Shown: positions 36,913 through 46,016 of the stretch, piece after piece | Layout: every line of letters starts with the position of its first letter | Position numbering within the stretch: the first letter of the stretch is position 1 | Position numbers and translations under genes: made by a program | Origin: Oscillospiraceae bacterium | GTDB taxonomy: Bacteria; Bacillota; Clostridia; Oscillospirales; QAMX01 | Direction: 5' to 3' | NCBI GenBank assembly: GCA_015067825.1 | Contig: SVLQ01000004.1 | Span: 1 to 64,000, forward strand | DNA length: 64,000 bases | The notes under the pieces: model-generated | The model's input: the letters and a program-made list of their open reading frames with translations, nothing else | Told to the model about the DNA's origin: nothing | The model's database searches: none

Positions 36913-38160
36913 TTATGTAATTGCCAGCAGAAGCCGCGCGAGCTCCTCGGCAAATGCTTGCCCGGCCAAAATCGCCTCGCTCAACGCATTGCCGTTGGCG
37001 CCGACCTCCAATATCATAGCCCCCGGTGCGGTGAATTGGTTGTAGCTGGAACGGGTCAGCTTGATTGGCCGCATCAGTGTGGCCGACCGCGCAAGCAGCC
37101 GTTGTTGCAGCCTGAGGGCGAGCTTCAGGTTTTCTTCCCATTGCGGGTGGTCGCCGGCAGCCGCATCTGTGCCCATCACCAACATCATCTGCGCGCACTC
37201 TGTTCCATCCACTTCCGTGAGGAGCTTGTATTTTTGTGCGTCCGGCTGATTGAGTGCGTCGCGGTGGACGTCGATCACAACTTCGATCGACGGATACTTT
37301 GCCAGAATCCTCTGCACCGATTCCAACGACCGCCCATACGCACCGGTGTAAGCGGCTTCGTCGTAAAGTGTGGTGTCGTGGATCACGCCGATGCCGTACG
37401 AGCGCAGCATCGCAGCCATCTCTGATCCCACCCGGACAACGCTGTAGACCGGATCGGTGCAGCGGTCGGAAGCGTCTGTGGTGTAACTGTCGAGCTCGCC
37501 GGGCGTATAGGCCTCGCAGGCGTGTGTGTGGTAAATCAGCACCTTCGGTTCAGCCGAAACAGGGCTGATTGCAAGCGGTTTGGAAAACAACGCGGCGAGA
37601 TCGAGTGTTTTGCCACTGCCGTTGAACACAAAAACCGCTCCGCAGGTGTCGTAGCCGTAGGAAGAGGTCGGCGCAATCGTCAGCGTTCGCACGCTTTCGG
37701 AAGCTGCACGGTCAAACAACCGGGCGAGCAGGCTTCCGCTGTTGCGGCTGTTTGCGGGCAGATCGATCCCGGTATCCAGCTGCACCGGCGGGACTTCCGG
37801 TGCGCCTGTGTTTTCGTTTGGCGGGTTGCTTGACTGCGGTGGTGTTTTGATTTCTTCGGTCAGTCGGTCGGCCAGTGAGATGGTAGGCAGATCGGCAGCC
37901 GAGAACGATACCGGAAATCCCGCGATCTCGTTCTGCAGAACCAGATCGGGCAAAATCGCACTCGGTTTTGGCGTTGCGGTCAGCAAAACCGCGGATAAGC
38001 AGACGGCTGTGCCGCGCCGCAAAACGGCCCAAATTCTTTTGTGCGGTCGTGGCTTGGTGAGGGTGACGGCGGCTGTATGCTTGATGGTGCGGCAGGGGAC
38101 TGCATCTGCCGCACGGATGCACAACAATTCCAACTGTGTTTGTGTCATGGGCTGTTCCAT
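36913..38160 (-). CDS. spoIIP: Stage II sporulation protein P
   Basis: LIYHTHACEAYTPGE, VGSEMAAMLRSYGIGVIHDTTLYD, YGRSLESVQRILAKYPSIEVVIDVHRDA and LEVGANGNALSEAILAGQAFAEEL. Located downstream of gpr. Confidence 0.95.
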   Translation of the reverse strand: MEQPMTQTQLELLCIRAADAVPCRTIKHTAAVTLTKPRPHKRIWAVLRRGTAVCLSAVLLTATPKPSAILPDLVLQNEIAGFPVSFSAADLPTISLADRLTEEIKTPPQSSNPPNENTGAPEVPPVQLDTGIDLPANSRNSGSLLARLFDRAASESVRTLTIAPTSSYGYDTCGAVFVFNGSGKTLDLAALFSKPLAISPVSAEPKVLIYHTHACEAYTPGELDSYTTDASDRCTDPVYSVVRVGSEMAAMLRSYGIGVIHDTTLYDEAAYTGAYGRSLESVQRILAKYPSIEVVIDVHRDALNQPDAQKYKLLTEVDGTECAQMMLVMGTDAAAGDHPQWEENLKLALRLQQRLLARSATLMRPIKLTRSSYNQFTAPGAMILEVGANGNALSEAILAGQAFAEELARLLLAIT

Positions 38161-38219
38161 ATGCCGGGCCTCCTTTGGTAAAAGTCTCCTGCAACCAGCA
38201 TATGCCGCGTAGAAATCTG

Positions 38220-39122
38220 TTATGCCAGAAAAAATTCGATATCCGCCAGCGTCAGCGTCGGCTGTAGCGCCGTGTTGACTGCAAATGCGATCACCTTGGC
38301 GCATTCCGCCACCAAACGGTCGATTTCTTTGGCGGTGACAAAGGTTTGGCCGTGGCGGGCACGGAAGGTTTCCTTGTCGAGCTCTGCCGATTCCCCCAGC
38401 AAGTCTGCGGCCAGCGTGAGGGCATCGACCACAGTCGGCACACCGACCGCAACACACGGCACACCGACACTTTGCGCGTCGATCGCAAAGCGCCGGTTTC
38501 CAACGCCTGATCCCGGTGCGATTCCGCTGTCGCTGAGCTGAACCGTGCGGCAAAGGCGGCTGTTGTCGCATGCGGCCAGCGCATCGACCAAAATCAGTGC
38601 GGACGGTCGAATGGCCTGCACCACTCCGCCGATTACCTCGGCGCTCTCCATCCCTGTCACGCCCAAAACACCCGGCACAAGCGCGGAAACCGCGCGCAGC
38701 TTTCCGAAGTGTTCGGGGATTTCTTTGGTCAGGTGGCGCGTTGCCAAAATCTTTTCGGCGGTCAACGGTCCGAGCGCATCGGGCGTGACGGCGCGGTTAC
38801 CGAGCCCGACGACCATGATCGGTCCTTCCGAATTCGACGGCAGCAGCTGACGCAATTTTTGGGCAATCACGCCGACCGCCCGCGGGAACGCGTGCTCCGC
38901 GTGGGCGAGCACATCGTCGATCTCAACGGTCACGTAGCGGCCGATCGGACGTCCTAACCGCTGTGCGCCGTCATCGGTTTCGATTGTAACCGTATATACC
39001 GGGATCCCGTCGGCAACCGTTTCTTCCGTGCGAATGCCGTCTGGGATGCCTTTGGGTTGCGCGTCTGCGAGTGTGAGATCGAGAGCTTCTCTTGCAAGAT
39101 CGGTGCGTTTGCGTGTTTGCAT
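38220..39122 (-). CDS. gpr: GPR endopeptidase (germination protease)
   Basis: RTDLAREA, MVVGLGNRAVTPDALGP, VLGVTGMESAEVI, LILVDALAACDNSRLCRTVQLSDSGIAPGSGVGNRR. Start trimmed to MQTRKRTD. Confidence 0.96.
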   Translation of the reverse strand: MQTRKRTDLAREALDLTLADAQPKGIPDGIRTEETVADGIPVYTVTIETDDGAQRLGRPIGRYVTVEIDDVLAHAEHAFPRAVGVIAQKLRQLLPSNSEGPIMVVGLGNRAVTPDALGPLTAEKILATRHLTKEIPEHFGKLRAVSALVPGVLGVTGMESAEVIGGVVQAIRPSALILVDALAACDNSRLCRTVQLSDSGIAPGSGVGNRRFAIDAQSVGVPCVAVGVPTVVDALTLAADLLGESAELDKETFRARHGQTFVTAKEIDRLVAECAKVIAFAVNTALQPTLTLADIEFFLA

Positions 39123-39151
39123 GCGGTTTTCCTGCCTTTTTTTGTTTTGGA

Positions 39152-39204
39152 TAGTATGCGCTCTGTAGTGCGGTGTATATACGCGCCAATTTTGGACATA
39201 GCTA
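39152..39204. promoter_or_regulatory. Divergent forespore (sigma-G-like) promoter region between gpr and the ger operon
   Basis: Minus strand: GTATATA-17 nt-CATACTA. Plus strand: TGTATAT-16 nt-CATAGCTA. The palindromic GTATATAC (39175-39182) is shared. Confidence 0.5.
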
Positions 39205-39255
39205 AACCGACATATTTGCAGATTTCTGCGAACCCCGAAAGGTGCGTGAACCCTC

Positions 39256-40728
39256 GTGAATGAACAACCGATCCAAGGTAAAATCAGCGGCGTGGTCAGC
39301 GCCGATGCGGAAGTTTTGGCAGAGCTCTTTGCCAACGACAGCACTCTGATCCGGCGCGATCTGTTTCGTCTGGGAGGTGGAGAGCCTGCTTGCGTGCTCT
39401 TTCATTTCGACGGTATGACCAGCAGCTTGCTCGTGACCGAAAGTATTCTCCTGCCGCTGGAAGCGCAGCTTGCCGATCCGCAGAGCGATCTCTCTGCCCA
39501 ATCGTTGGTGGCAACCGTGCTCCCGAGCGGCGAGGCTCGGCAGACCGATTCGCTGGCGGATGTGGCCGCCTCGATCTTGAACGGCGATGCGATTTTGCTG
39601 GCGGCAGGCGGAGCGGTAATTTTGGGCGCAAAGGGCTGGCTGAAGCGCACAATCATGGAACCCGTCAACGAAAAGGTTGTGCGCGGGCCGCGAGAGAGCT
39701 TTATTGAGTCGGCAATGGTCAATTTGTCGCTGATCCGGCGCAAACTGCAAACGCCGTCACTCTGCATCGAGCGCGTGAGCTTTGGCTCGCTGACCAACAC
39801 GCGCACGTATCTCTGCTACCTCGACGGCCGCACCGATCCGGAGATCCTGCAAACGCTGAAAGCACGGCTGGAAAAAATCACGCTCGACGGCGTGCTCGAT
39901 TCCAACTATCTGCTCGAACAGATCCGCGATGCCCCCGCATCTCCCTTCAAAACTATCGGCGTGACTGAACGGCCGGATATTGTTGCGGCTAAACTGCTCG
40001 AAGGGCGCATCGCCATCGTCGTCGACGGCACACCGTGCGTGCTGACGCTGCCGTATCTGTTCATCGAAAACTTCCAGACCAACGACGATTACTATACGAA
40101 TTTTCTCTTCTCTTCCATCAACCGCATTCTACGCATGGTTGGTTTTTTTCTGACAATTTCTGTGCCGTCGATCTATGTGTCTGTGATCACGCACCACCAC
40201 GAAATTCTGCCGCCGGCGTTGCTTTTGAGCATTTCCGCCAGCCGTCAGGGCGTTCCGTTTCCGACCGTGGTTGAAATGTTCATTCTCCTGATCGCCTTCG
40301 AGATCCTGCGCGAGGCGAGTATGCGGATGCCGAGCAATGTCGGTCAGGCGCTCTCCATCGTCGGGGCGCTTGTGCTGGGTCAGGCGGCAGTCGAGGCGAA
40401 ACTTGTCTCCGCACCGATGGTAATTGTCATCGCCCTCACCGGTACGACCGCACTCTTAACTCCGGCGATGAGCGGCGCGGAGATCATCACGCGCATGGGT
40501 CTTCTGGCGGCCGGTGCGGCTTTGGGCATAGTCGGGTTCACGCTTGGCTTCTTGATCATCATATTTCATCTCGCCTCCGTGCGAACCTTTGGTATCCCGT
40601 ATCTTTCGCTACGATCCGACCGTTCGGATCGCCAAAAACGCGATACTTTTGTACGGGCGCGGTGGGGAAGACTAAGAGGGCGCGATCTTTTTTCTGCCGA
40701 CCGGACGAAAGGCAGGGGAGAACCGTGA
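39256..40728 (+). CDS. Spore germination protein, GerAA/GerKA family
   Basis: DATLIRRDL-like N-terminus, GRIAIVVDGTPCVLTLPYLFIENFQTNDDYY, ISVPSIYVSVITHHHEILPPALLLSISASRQGVPFP and LREASMRMPSNVGQALSIVGALVLGQAAVEA. Confidence 0.95.
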   Translation: MNEQPIQGKISGVVSADAEVLAELFANDSTLIRRDLFRLGGGEPACVLFHFDGMTSSLLVTESILLPLEAQLADPQSDLSAQSLVATVLPSGEARQTDSLADVAASILNGDAILLAAGGAVILGAKGWLKRTIMEPVNEKVVRGPRESFIESAMVNLSLIRRKLQTPSLCIERVSFGSLTNTRTYLCYLDGRTDPEILQTLKARLEKITLDGVLDSNYLLEQIRDAPASPFKTIGVTERPDIVAAKLLEGRIAIVVDGTPCVLTLPYLFIENFQTNDDYYTNFLFSSINRILRMVGFFLTISVPSIYVSVITHHHEILPPALLLSISASRQGVPFPTVVEMFILLIAFEILREASMRMPSNVGQALSIVGALVLGQAAVEAKLVSAPMVIVIALTGTTALLTPAMSGAEIITRMGLLAAGAALGIVGFTLGFLIIIFHLASVRTFGIPYLSLRSDRSDRQKRDTFVRARWGRLRGRDLFSADRTKGRGEP

Positions 40729-41879
40729 AAAAATACCTGCTCCTTCCACTGATGGTTGCCTGCATGCTGTTCAGCTCCTGCAGCAACTACACCGAGATCG
40801 AAGATCTGATCATTGTTTCCGGGGCGGCGATCGATTTCGATGCGCAAACGGGGGACTACAACGTTACCGCCGAGATCATCGACCTGCAGAGTTCGAGCGG
40901 GCGTGAAAACTCTTACCAAACGACATATATCGAATCCGAAGGTGCGAGCCTTGCCGAGGCAATTGCCGCGATGAGCCGCATTGCCGGCCGACAGCTCTAC
41001 TGGGGACATGCCGGCGTGTTTATCCTTAGCCGCAGTGTGCTCGAGCATTCGATTCGCCCGGTGCTCGATTGGTTCATGCGCGATGCCGCAGCACGTCTCT
41101 CTTCGATGGTTGTGGCGGCGGGAACCGCGAAGGCAAGCGAGGTCTACAAGCTGCAGTCACCGGTGCAGAAAAGCATTTCGATGTCGCTGGAGCAAATTCT
41201 TGACAACTTTCACACGGCCGAAAGCCGTACGGCGATCGACGTCAATGAACTGATCAACCTGTGCGGCGTCAAGGGGTGCGCCATTTGCATGCCGGTTGTC
41301 AACGCGGAGAAAAACGTGGACACCGACCTTTTGGTGATTGATTCCTACGCTGTTTTGCAGGAGGATATGCTTTCCGGGATCTATACGGGGGCTGACGCGG
41401 TGTACTTGATGCTGTTGCTGGAGAATCCGCTGCAAAACGTCATCACCGTTGAAATTCCGTCCCATCATACCGTTGTGCGCATCCAAGCGCTGGAACACAG
41501 CGTTTCGCTGGAGGTCAGCGAGCAGGACGGTGGATTGCATGCGGCGATTACGCTGACGGTCAATGTTTCGATTGTCGGCAGCGAGGGAGAAGACAGCGCC
41601 ATCCGCGACCGCGAGGGCAACCGCATCCTCACCGATGCTGCCGCCGAGAAAATTGCCGCCGGGTGCAGCGCGGTGATCGAGCGCGATCAGCAGGAGTTTA
41701 GGGCAGATATTCTGGGAATCGGCCGCCACATCAGCCGTACCGACCCGGAACTGTGGCGGCTGCTTGCCGAAGCATGGGATGAGCACTACGCACGCATGGA
41801 CTGGGAGATTTGCGTCGATGTGAACATCGACAAATCCGGCGAAACGTCGCCGATCAACGATCAAGAGGTGGTTTCGTGA
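40725..41879 (+). CDS. Spore germination protein, Ger(x)C family lipoprotein
   Basis: Lipobox LLLPLMVACMLFSSCSNYTEIEDL and C-terminal Ger(x)C-like region. GTG start overlaps the TGA of the preceding gene (GTGA). Confidence 0.92.
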   Translation: MKKYLLLPLMVACMLFSSCSNYTEIEDLIIVSGAAIDFDAQTGDYNVTAEIIDLQSSSGRENSYQTTYIESEGASLAEAIAAMSRIAGRQLYWGHAGVFILSRSVLEHSIRPVLDWFMRDAAARLSSMVVAAGTAKASEVYKLQSPVQKSISMSLEQILDNFHTAESRTAIDVNELINLCGVKGCAICMPVVNAEKNVDTDLLVIDSYAVLQEDMLSGIYTGADAVYLMLLLENPLQNVITVEIPSHHTVVRIQALEHSVSLEVSEQDGGLHAAITLTVNVSIVGSEGEDSAIRDREGNRILTDAAAEKIAAGCSAVIERDQQEFRADILGIGRHISRTDPELWRLLAEAWDEHYARMDWEICVDVNIDKSGETSPINDQEVVS

Positions 41880-42070
41880 TACTTGTATGGCTCTATCCTC
41901 TGCTGTTTTTTCTCTTTGACCGCAAACAGCACAGAGTGACAGCGCGTCCGCGCGACTGGACCATCTACGGTCTTGTAATGGCCTCGGCTGTGTTTTTCAG
42001 CGTTTGTGCGCTCAATCGCGTTGAATTGCCCAATCCGATCGATGGTTTGGCTAAGCTCATTGGAAAATAA
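41876..42070 (+). CDS. Small two-TM protein in the ger operon (GerD-subunit-like, 64 aa)
   Basis: VILVWLYPLLFFLFDRKQHRVTARPRDWTIYGLVMASAVFFSVCALNRVELPNPIDGLAKLIGK. GTGA overlap with the upstream gene. Confidence 0.7.
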   Translation: MILVWLYPLLFFLFDRKQHRVTARPRDWTIYGLVMASAVFFSVCALNRVELPNPIDGLAKLIGK

Positions 42071-42073
42071 AAA

Positions 42074-42095
42074 AACTCCGCCAAACTGCGGAGTT
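42074..42095. promoter_or_regulatory. Intercistronic hairpin before the gerAB-like gene
   Basis: AACTCCGC-CAAACT-GCGGAGTT. Confidence 0.5.
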
Positions 42096-42114
42096 GGTGA
42101 GAGGAGAACGCACT

Positions 42115-43242
42115 TTGGAAACGATCAACGGAAAATACGTGCGCTCGATGGCGTTTTTGGTAACAATGGGCGGCATTTTCGCCATCGGCGGCACCAAAGA
42201 TGCGGGCGAAGAGAGCTATCTGGCTGCATTGCTGGCGCTCGGCTTGGTGATCCCGGTTTATACGCTGTACGAATACCTTTTGCGGCAGAGTGGGGCTGAC
42301 GGTCTGTTTGCGCTGTGCAGACTTGCGTTGGGGCGCATCGGCGGCAAGCTGGTTGTCGCCCTGTGGGGGCTGTATGCAACGGTGCTGGGCACGGTGATAT
42401 TTGGCAATCTGCTCAACTTCATCCACACTGTCATGCTGCCAAACACCGAAACGGTCACAGTCGGCTGCGCAGTGGCGATTACGGTGGCGGTGGCGGCCAA
42501 ATGTGGTCTGCCGGCGCTGGCACGGGTGTCGCGGCCGCTGATGTTTTCGATTTTTGGCATCGTCGCCGTGACGGTATTGCTCTCCGCGCTCTACGTCGAC
42601 TACCGCAACTTTCCGCAACCTCTGTTGCAGAACGGTTTCCTCGCCGTTGCTGAGGGTGCTTGGTCTCTGCTTTCGATACCGTTTGGCGACCTGATACTGC
42701 TGCTGCCCCTTTTACCGTCGCAAAGTACCGGCAAAAGGGGCAGCAGAGAGCTTTTGAAGGGTGCGGGCATGACCGCAGCCCTGCTTATGATTATTTTTTT
42801 GCGGAACGTGCTGGCACTGGGGTCTGCGACCTACGAAATGCTGTTTTTTAAATCGTTTGTCGCTGTGCGTCTGATCAGCGTCGGCGTGTTTTTCCAGCGG
42901 ATCGAGAGCTTGGTTTCGGTAATCTATCTCGTTTGCGATGTGTTCAAACTGGCGGTTTGCGTACATTGCCTGCAAAAATGCCTGCGAACGCTCACCGACT
43001 GCGACGACCGGGGCTTGCTTGCCGCGCCGCTGGCGCTGTGGCTTGCGGGAATGGCAGCAGTGTTTATCTTGAACGAGCGCTACGTCGTGCAGTTTCTGCA
43101 GGCGAGCAAGCTCATTTCGCCGCCGTTCGTGCTCGGATTGCCGCTGATCTTAGCAGTTGCCGTTTTTTGGCGCGATCGGACTAACAATCGCAGACTTCCG
43201 AGAGGCAGTACTTCCAGCGGCGTTCGGGTTCGCGGACGGTGA
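42115..43242 (+). CDS. Spore germination protein, GerAB/GerB-type permease
   Basis: MAFLVTMGGIFAIGGTKDAGEESYLAALLALGLVIPVYTLYEYLL and further TM segments. TTG start with GAGGAG ribosome-binding site. Confidence 0.85.
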   Translation: METINGKYVRSMAFLVTMGGIFAIGGTKDAGEESYLAALLALGLVIPVYTLYEYLLRQSGADGLFALCRLALGRIGGKLVVALWGLYATVLGTVIFGNLLNFIHTVMLPNTETVTVGCAVAITVAVAAKCGLPALARVSRPLMFSIFGIVAVTVLLSALYVDYRNFPQPLLQNGFLAVAEGAWSLLSIPFGDLILLLPLLPSQSTGKRGSRELLKGAGMTAALLMIIFLRNVLALGSATYEMLFFKSFVAVRLISVGVFFQRIESLVSVIYLVCDVFKLAVCVHCLQKCLRTLTDCDDRGLLAAPLALWLAGMAAVFILNERYVVQFLQASKLISPPFVLGLPLILAVAVFWRDRTNNRRLPRGSTSSGVRVRGR

Positions 43243-44407
43243 AGCGCCCGTTGGTGAAATCCGGGAAGGCCTGCGGCATACCGCCCATGGCGACCGAAGC
43301 TTCGCTCAGCGGGGTAATCGCCGTGTAGGTCGCGAAGTCGTAGACGTCGATCGGCGGCTGCTCGTTGGCCTGGATGCTTTCGACGAACGCGCGGAGCACG
43401 AGGTAGTCCATACCGCCGTGGCCACCCTTGACGCCTTCGTCGAGGAACCATTTCCAAATCGGGTGTTCGTACTTTTTCAGGCAGGTCTCGTCAAAATCGG
43501 CCCATTCGTGCTTCTCGGCACCGTCGAAGTAAACACCGTTGTTTTCTTCCATCCAGATGCCCTTCGTGCCCTGAACGTAGCCGCCGCGCGAATACGGACG
43601 CGGCAGAGTGGTGTCGTGGGTGATAACGACGGTTTCGCCGTGGGCGGTTTTCAGGATCGTGGTAACAACATCGCCCTGGGCAAACGGATAGCCCTGCAGC
43701 TTGCTGTCGGCGGGCATATTCTTCGAGACCCATTCGTTCAGGCCGCGGGCCTTGGATGCGACGGAGACCAAGCTGACGAAGCGGTTGCCGCGGTTGATGT
43801 CGAGCATTTTGCCCATCGGCAGGCAGCCGTGCATCGGGTAAACGTCGCCGTTTCTGTGCATATAGTTATCAAGACGGTAGTGACGGTTGATGTGGCCCAT
43901 CGCAACTTCTTCACGCAGGTCGTGTTCGTAGCCGCAGCGGCAGTGGACCAGTTCGCCGAACAGGTTCTGCTTGACCATGTTCAAAAGCGCGAGCTCATAG
44001 CGGCCGTAGCAGCAGTTTTCAAGCAGCATGCAGGGCTTCTTCGTGCGTTCGCTGGTGCGGACGAGATCCCAGCAGTCCTCGAGGGTGCAGGCACCGCCGA
44101 CTTCGCTGGCAACGTACTTGCCGGCGTTCATCGCGTCGATCGCAATGCGGATGTGGGTTTGCCACGAGGTCGTGATCAAAACGGCGTCGATCTCCGGGCG
44201 TTCCAAAAGCTCCATGTAATCGGCGACGCCAATGGGGGCGTAGCCGCATTCTTCTTCAACCTGTTTGATTGCGAGTTCCACACGGTCGGCGTAAACGTCG
44301 CAAACGCCGCCGATACGGACGTCGTCCATTCTTGCCAGGTTCATCATCATGCCGCGGCCTCTGCCGCCGAGGCCGATCACAGCAATATTCACGGTGTTGC
44401 TCTTCAT
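43181..44407 (-). CDS. Gfo/Idh/MocA family oxidoreductase
   Basis: VNIAVIGLGGRGRGMMMNLARMDDVRIGGVCDVYADR and YVASEVGGACTLEDCWDLVRTSERTKKPCMLLENCCYGR. Confidence 0.9.
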   Translation of the reverse strand: MKSNTVNIAVIGLGGRGRGMMMNLARMDDVRIGGVCDVYADRVELAIKQVEEECGYAPIGVADYMELLERPEIDAVLITTSWQTHIRIAIDAMNAGKYVASEVGGACTLEDCWDLVRTSERTKKPCMLLENCCYGRYELALLNMVKQNLFGELVHCRCGYEHDLREEVAMGHINRHYRLDNYMHRNGDVYPMHGCLPMGKMLDINRGNRFVSLVSVASKARGLNEWVSKNMPADSKLQGYPFAQGDVVTTILKTAHGETVVITHDTTLPRPYSRGGYVQGTKGIWMEENNGVYFDGAEKHEWADFDETCLKKYEHPIWKWFLDEGVKGGHGGMDYLVLRAFVESIQANEQPPIDVYDFATYTAITPLSEASVAMGGMPQAFPDFTNGRFTVREPERRWKYCLSEVCDC

Positions 44408-44526
44408 AAATCGTCTCTCCCTCAATCTGTCATTTTTTGCGCAGGGGGTATATAAATTATATAACAGATACCACCAAATTGCAACCGCCAAATTTGCATT
44501 TTTCCGTACCGGACGCGTGCGGTCTA

Positions 44527-44555
44527 TTGATTTGTCGGCCAAAAGGCGGTATAAT
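44527..44555 (+). promoter_or_regulatory. Promoter of murD
   Basis: TTGATT-17 nt-TATAAT. Confidence 0.65.
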
Positions 44556-44607
44556 TAGTGTATATAGAAAGACTCCCGCAGAATTTGAGAGGAGAATTGT
44601 GCCTTTT

Positions 44608-45987
44608 ATGGATATTCAAACGTATTTAGCCCGACTTCGCGGCAAAAGCGTCGGCGTGCTCGGCTTGGGCGTGTCCAATGCGCCCGTGGCGGAGATGCTC
44701 GTCAATGCCGGTGCGGTCGTAACGGTATACGATAAAAAATCCGCGGAGGATCTGGGGGTGGCTGCGCTTTCCCTGCGCGAGCGCGGCGTCCGCTTTGTCT
44801 GCGGCGAAGGCCATGCCGACAAGATCGACGACGAGGTCCTTTTCCGCTCACCCGGATTCCTGCCGACGCAGCCCGCGCTCAAACGCGCCGCGGCCAACGG
44901 TACGAAGATCACCTCGGAGATGGCGATGTTTTTCGAGTGCTGCCCCTGCAATATCGTCGGCATCACCGGCAGCGACGGCAAATCGACGACCTCGACCGTG
45001 ACCGCCAAGCTCCTCGAGCGCCATGGTCGCCGTGTTTGGCTGGGCGGCAATCTCGGCACGCCGCTGGCCCCCAAGCTCGGTGAGATCGCCCCGACCGACG
45101 TGGCCGTAGTTGAGCTCTCGTCGTTTCAGCTGATGGATATGGAACGCTCGCCCAACGTCGCGATCGTTACCAACGTCGCCCCCAACCACCTCGACAAACA
45201 CACCGATATGGCCGAGTACGTCGACGCCAAGCGTGCGATCTTTGCCTACCAGAAGCCGGGCGATCTGCTCGTCGCCAACTACGATAACGCCATCACCCGC
45301 GAATTTTTGGGTTTGGCGCCCGGCAAGGTGCGTGCGTTTTCGCGCAAGAATGCCTGCAAAGAAGGCGTTTTGTGCCGCGATGGCGAGATCGTCCTCGCTG
45401 AAAACGGGATCGTGCGCCCGATCTTGCGGACCGATCGCATCAAGCTCCCGGGCAGCCACAACGTCGAAAACTACATGGCTGCCATCGGTGCGGTCTGCGG
45501 TTGTCTGGAAAATCACGAGATCGCCGACGTCGCCGAAACCTTTGGCGGAGTCGTCCACCGCATGGAATTCGTGCGCAGTCTAAACGGCGTCCGCTATTAT
45601 AACAGCTCGATCGATTCGTCTCCGACCCGCACGATTGCCGCGCTTTCGATCTTCGACTGCGGCGTCAACATCATCCTCGGCGGCAGCGACAAAGGCATTT
45701 CCTTTGCCGCACTCGGTGACGAGCTCTGCAAAAAAGCCAAACGCGTGATCCTGACCGGCGCTACCGCCGATGCGATCGAAGCGGCTATCTGTGCCTCTGC
45801 CGAATACGCCGAAGGCAGACCGCAGATCGTACACACGGAGAATATGGTTGCGGCCGTCAATGCCGCCCATCAGCTTGCCGCCGACGGCGAAGTTGTGCTG
45901 CTGTCGCCGGCGTGTGCGTCGTTCGATGCGTTCAAGAATTTTGAAGAGCGCGGCGAGGTCTTCAAGGCCGCCGTGCGTGCGCTCTGA
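44608..45987 (+). CDS. murD: UDP-N-acetylmuramoyl-L-alanine--D-glutamate ligase
   Basis: VGVLGLGVSNAPVAEML, GITGSDGKSTTSTVTAKLL, GNLGTPL, VELSSFQL, NVAPNHLDKH and VHRMEFVRSLNGVRYYNSSIDSSPT. Alternative GTG start at 44599. Confidence 0.95.
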   Translation: MDIQTYLARLRGKSVGVLGLGVSNAPVAEMLVNAGAVVTVYDKKSAEDLGVAALSLRERGVRFVCGEGHADKIDDEVLFRSPGFLPTQPALKRAAANGTKITSEMAMFFECCPCNIVGITGSDGKSTTSTVTAKLLERHGRRVWLGGNLGTPLAPKLGEIAPTDVAVVELSSFQLMDMERSPNVAIVTNVAPNHLDKHTDMAEYVDAKRAIFAYQKPGDLLVANYDNAITREFLGLAPGKVRAFSRKNACKEGVLCRDGEIVLAENGIVRPILRTDRIKLPGSHNVENYMAAIGAVCGCLENHEIADVAETFGGVVHRMEFVRSLNGVRYYNSSIDSSPTRTIAALSIFDCGVNIILGGSDKGISFAALGDELCKKAKRVILTGATADAIEAAICASAEYAEGRPQIVHTENMVAAVNAAHQLAADGEVVLLSPACASFDAFKNFEERGEVFKAAVRAL

Positions 45988-46016
45988 TACCAATAAAAGA
46001 AAAGGGGAGACCGACG

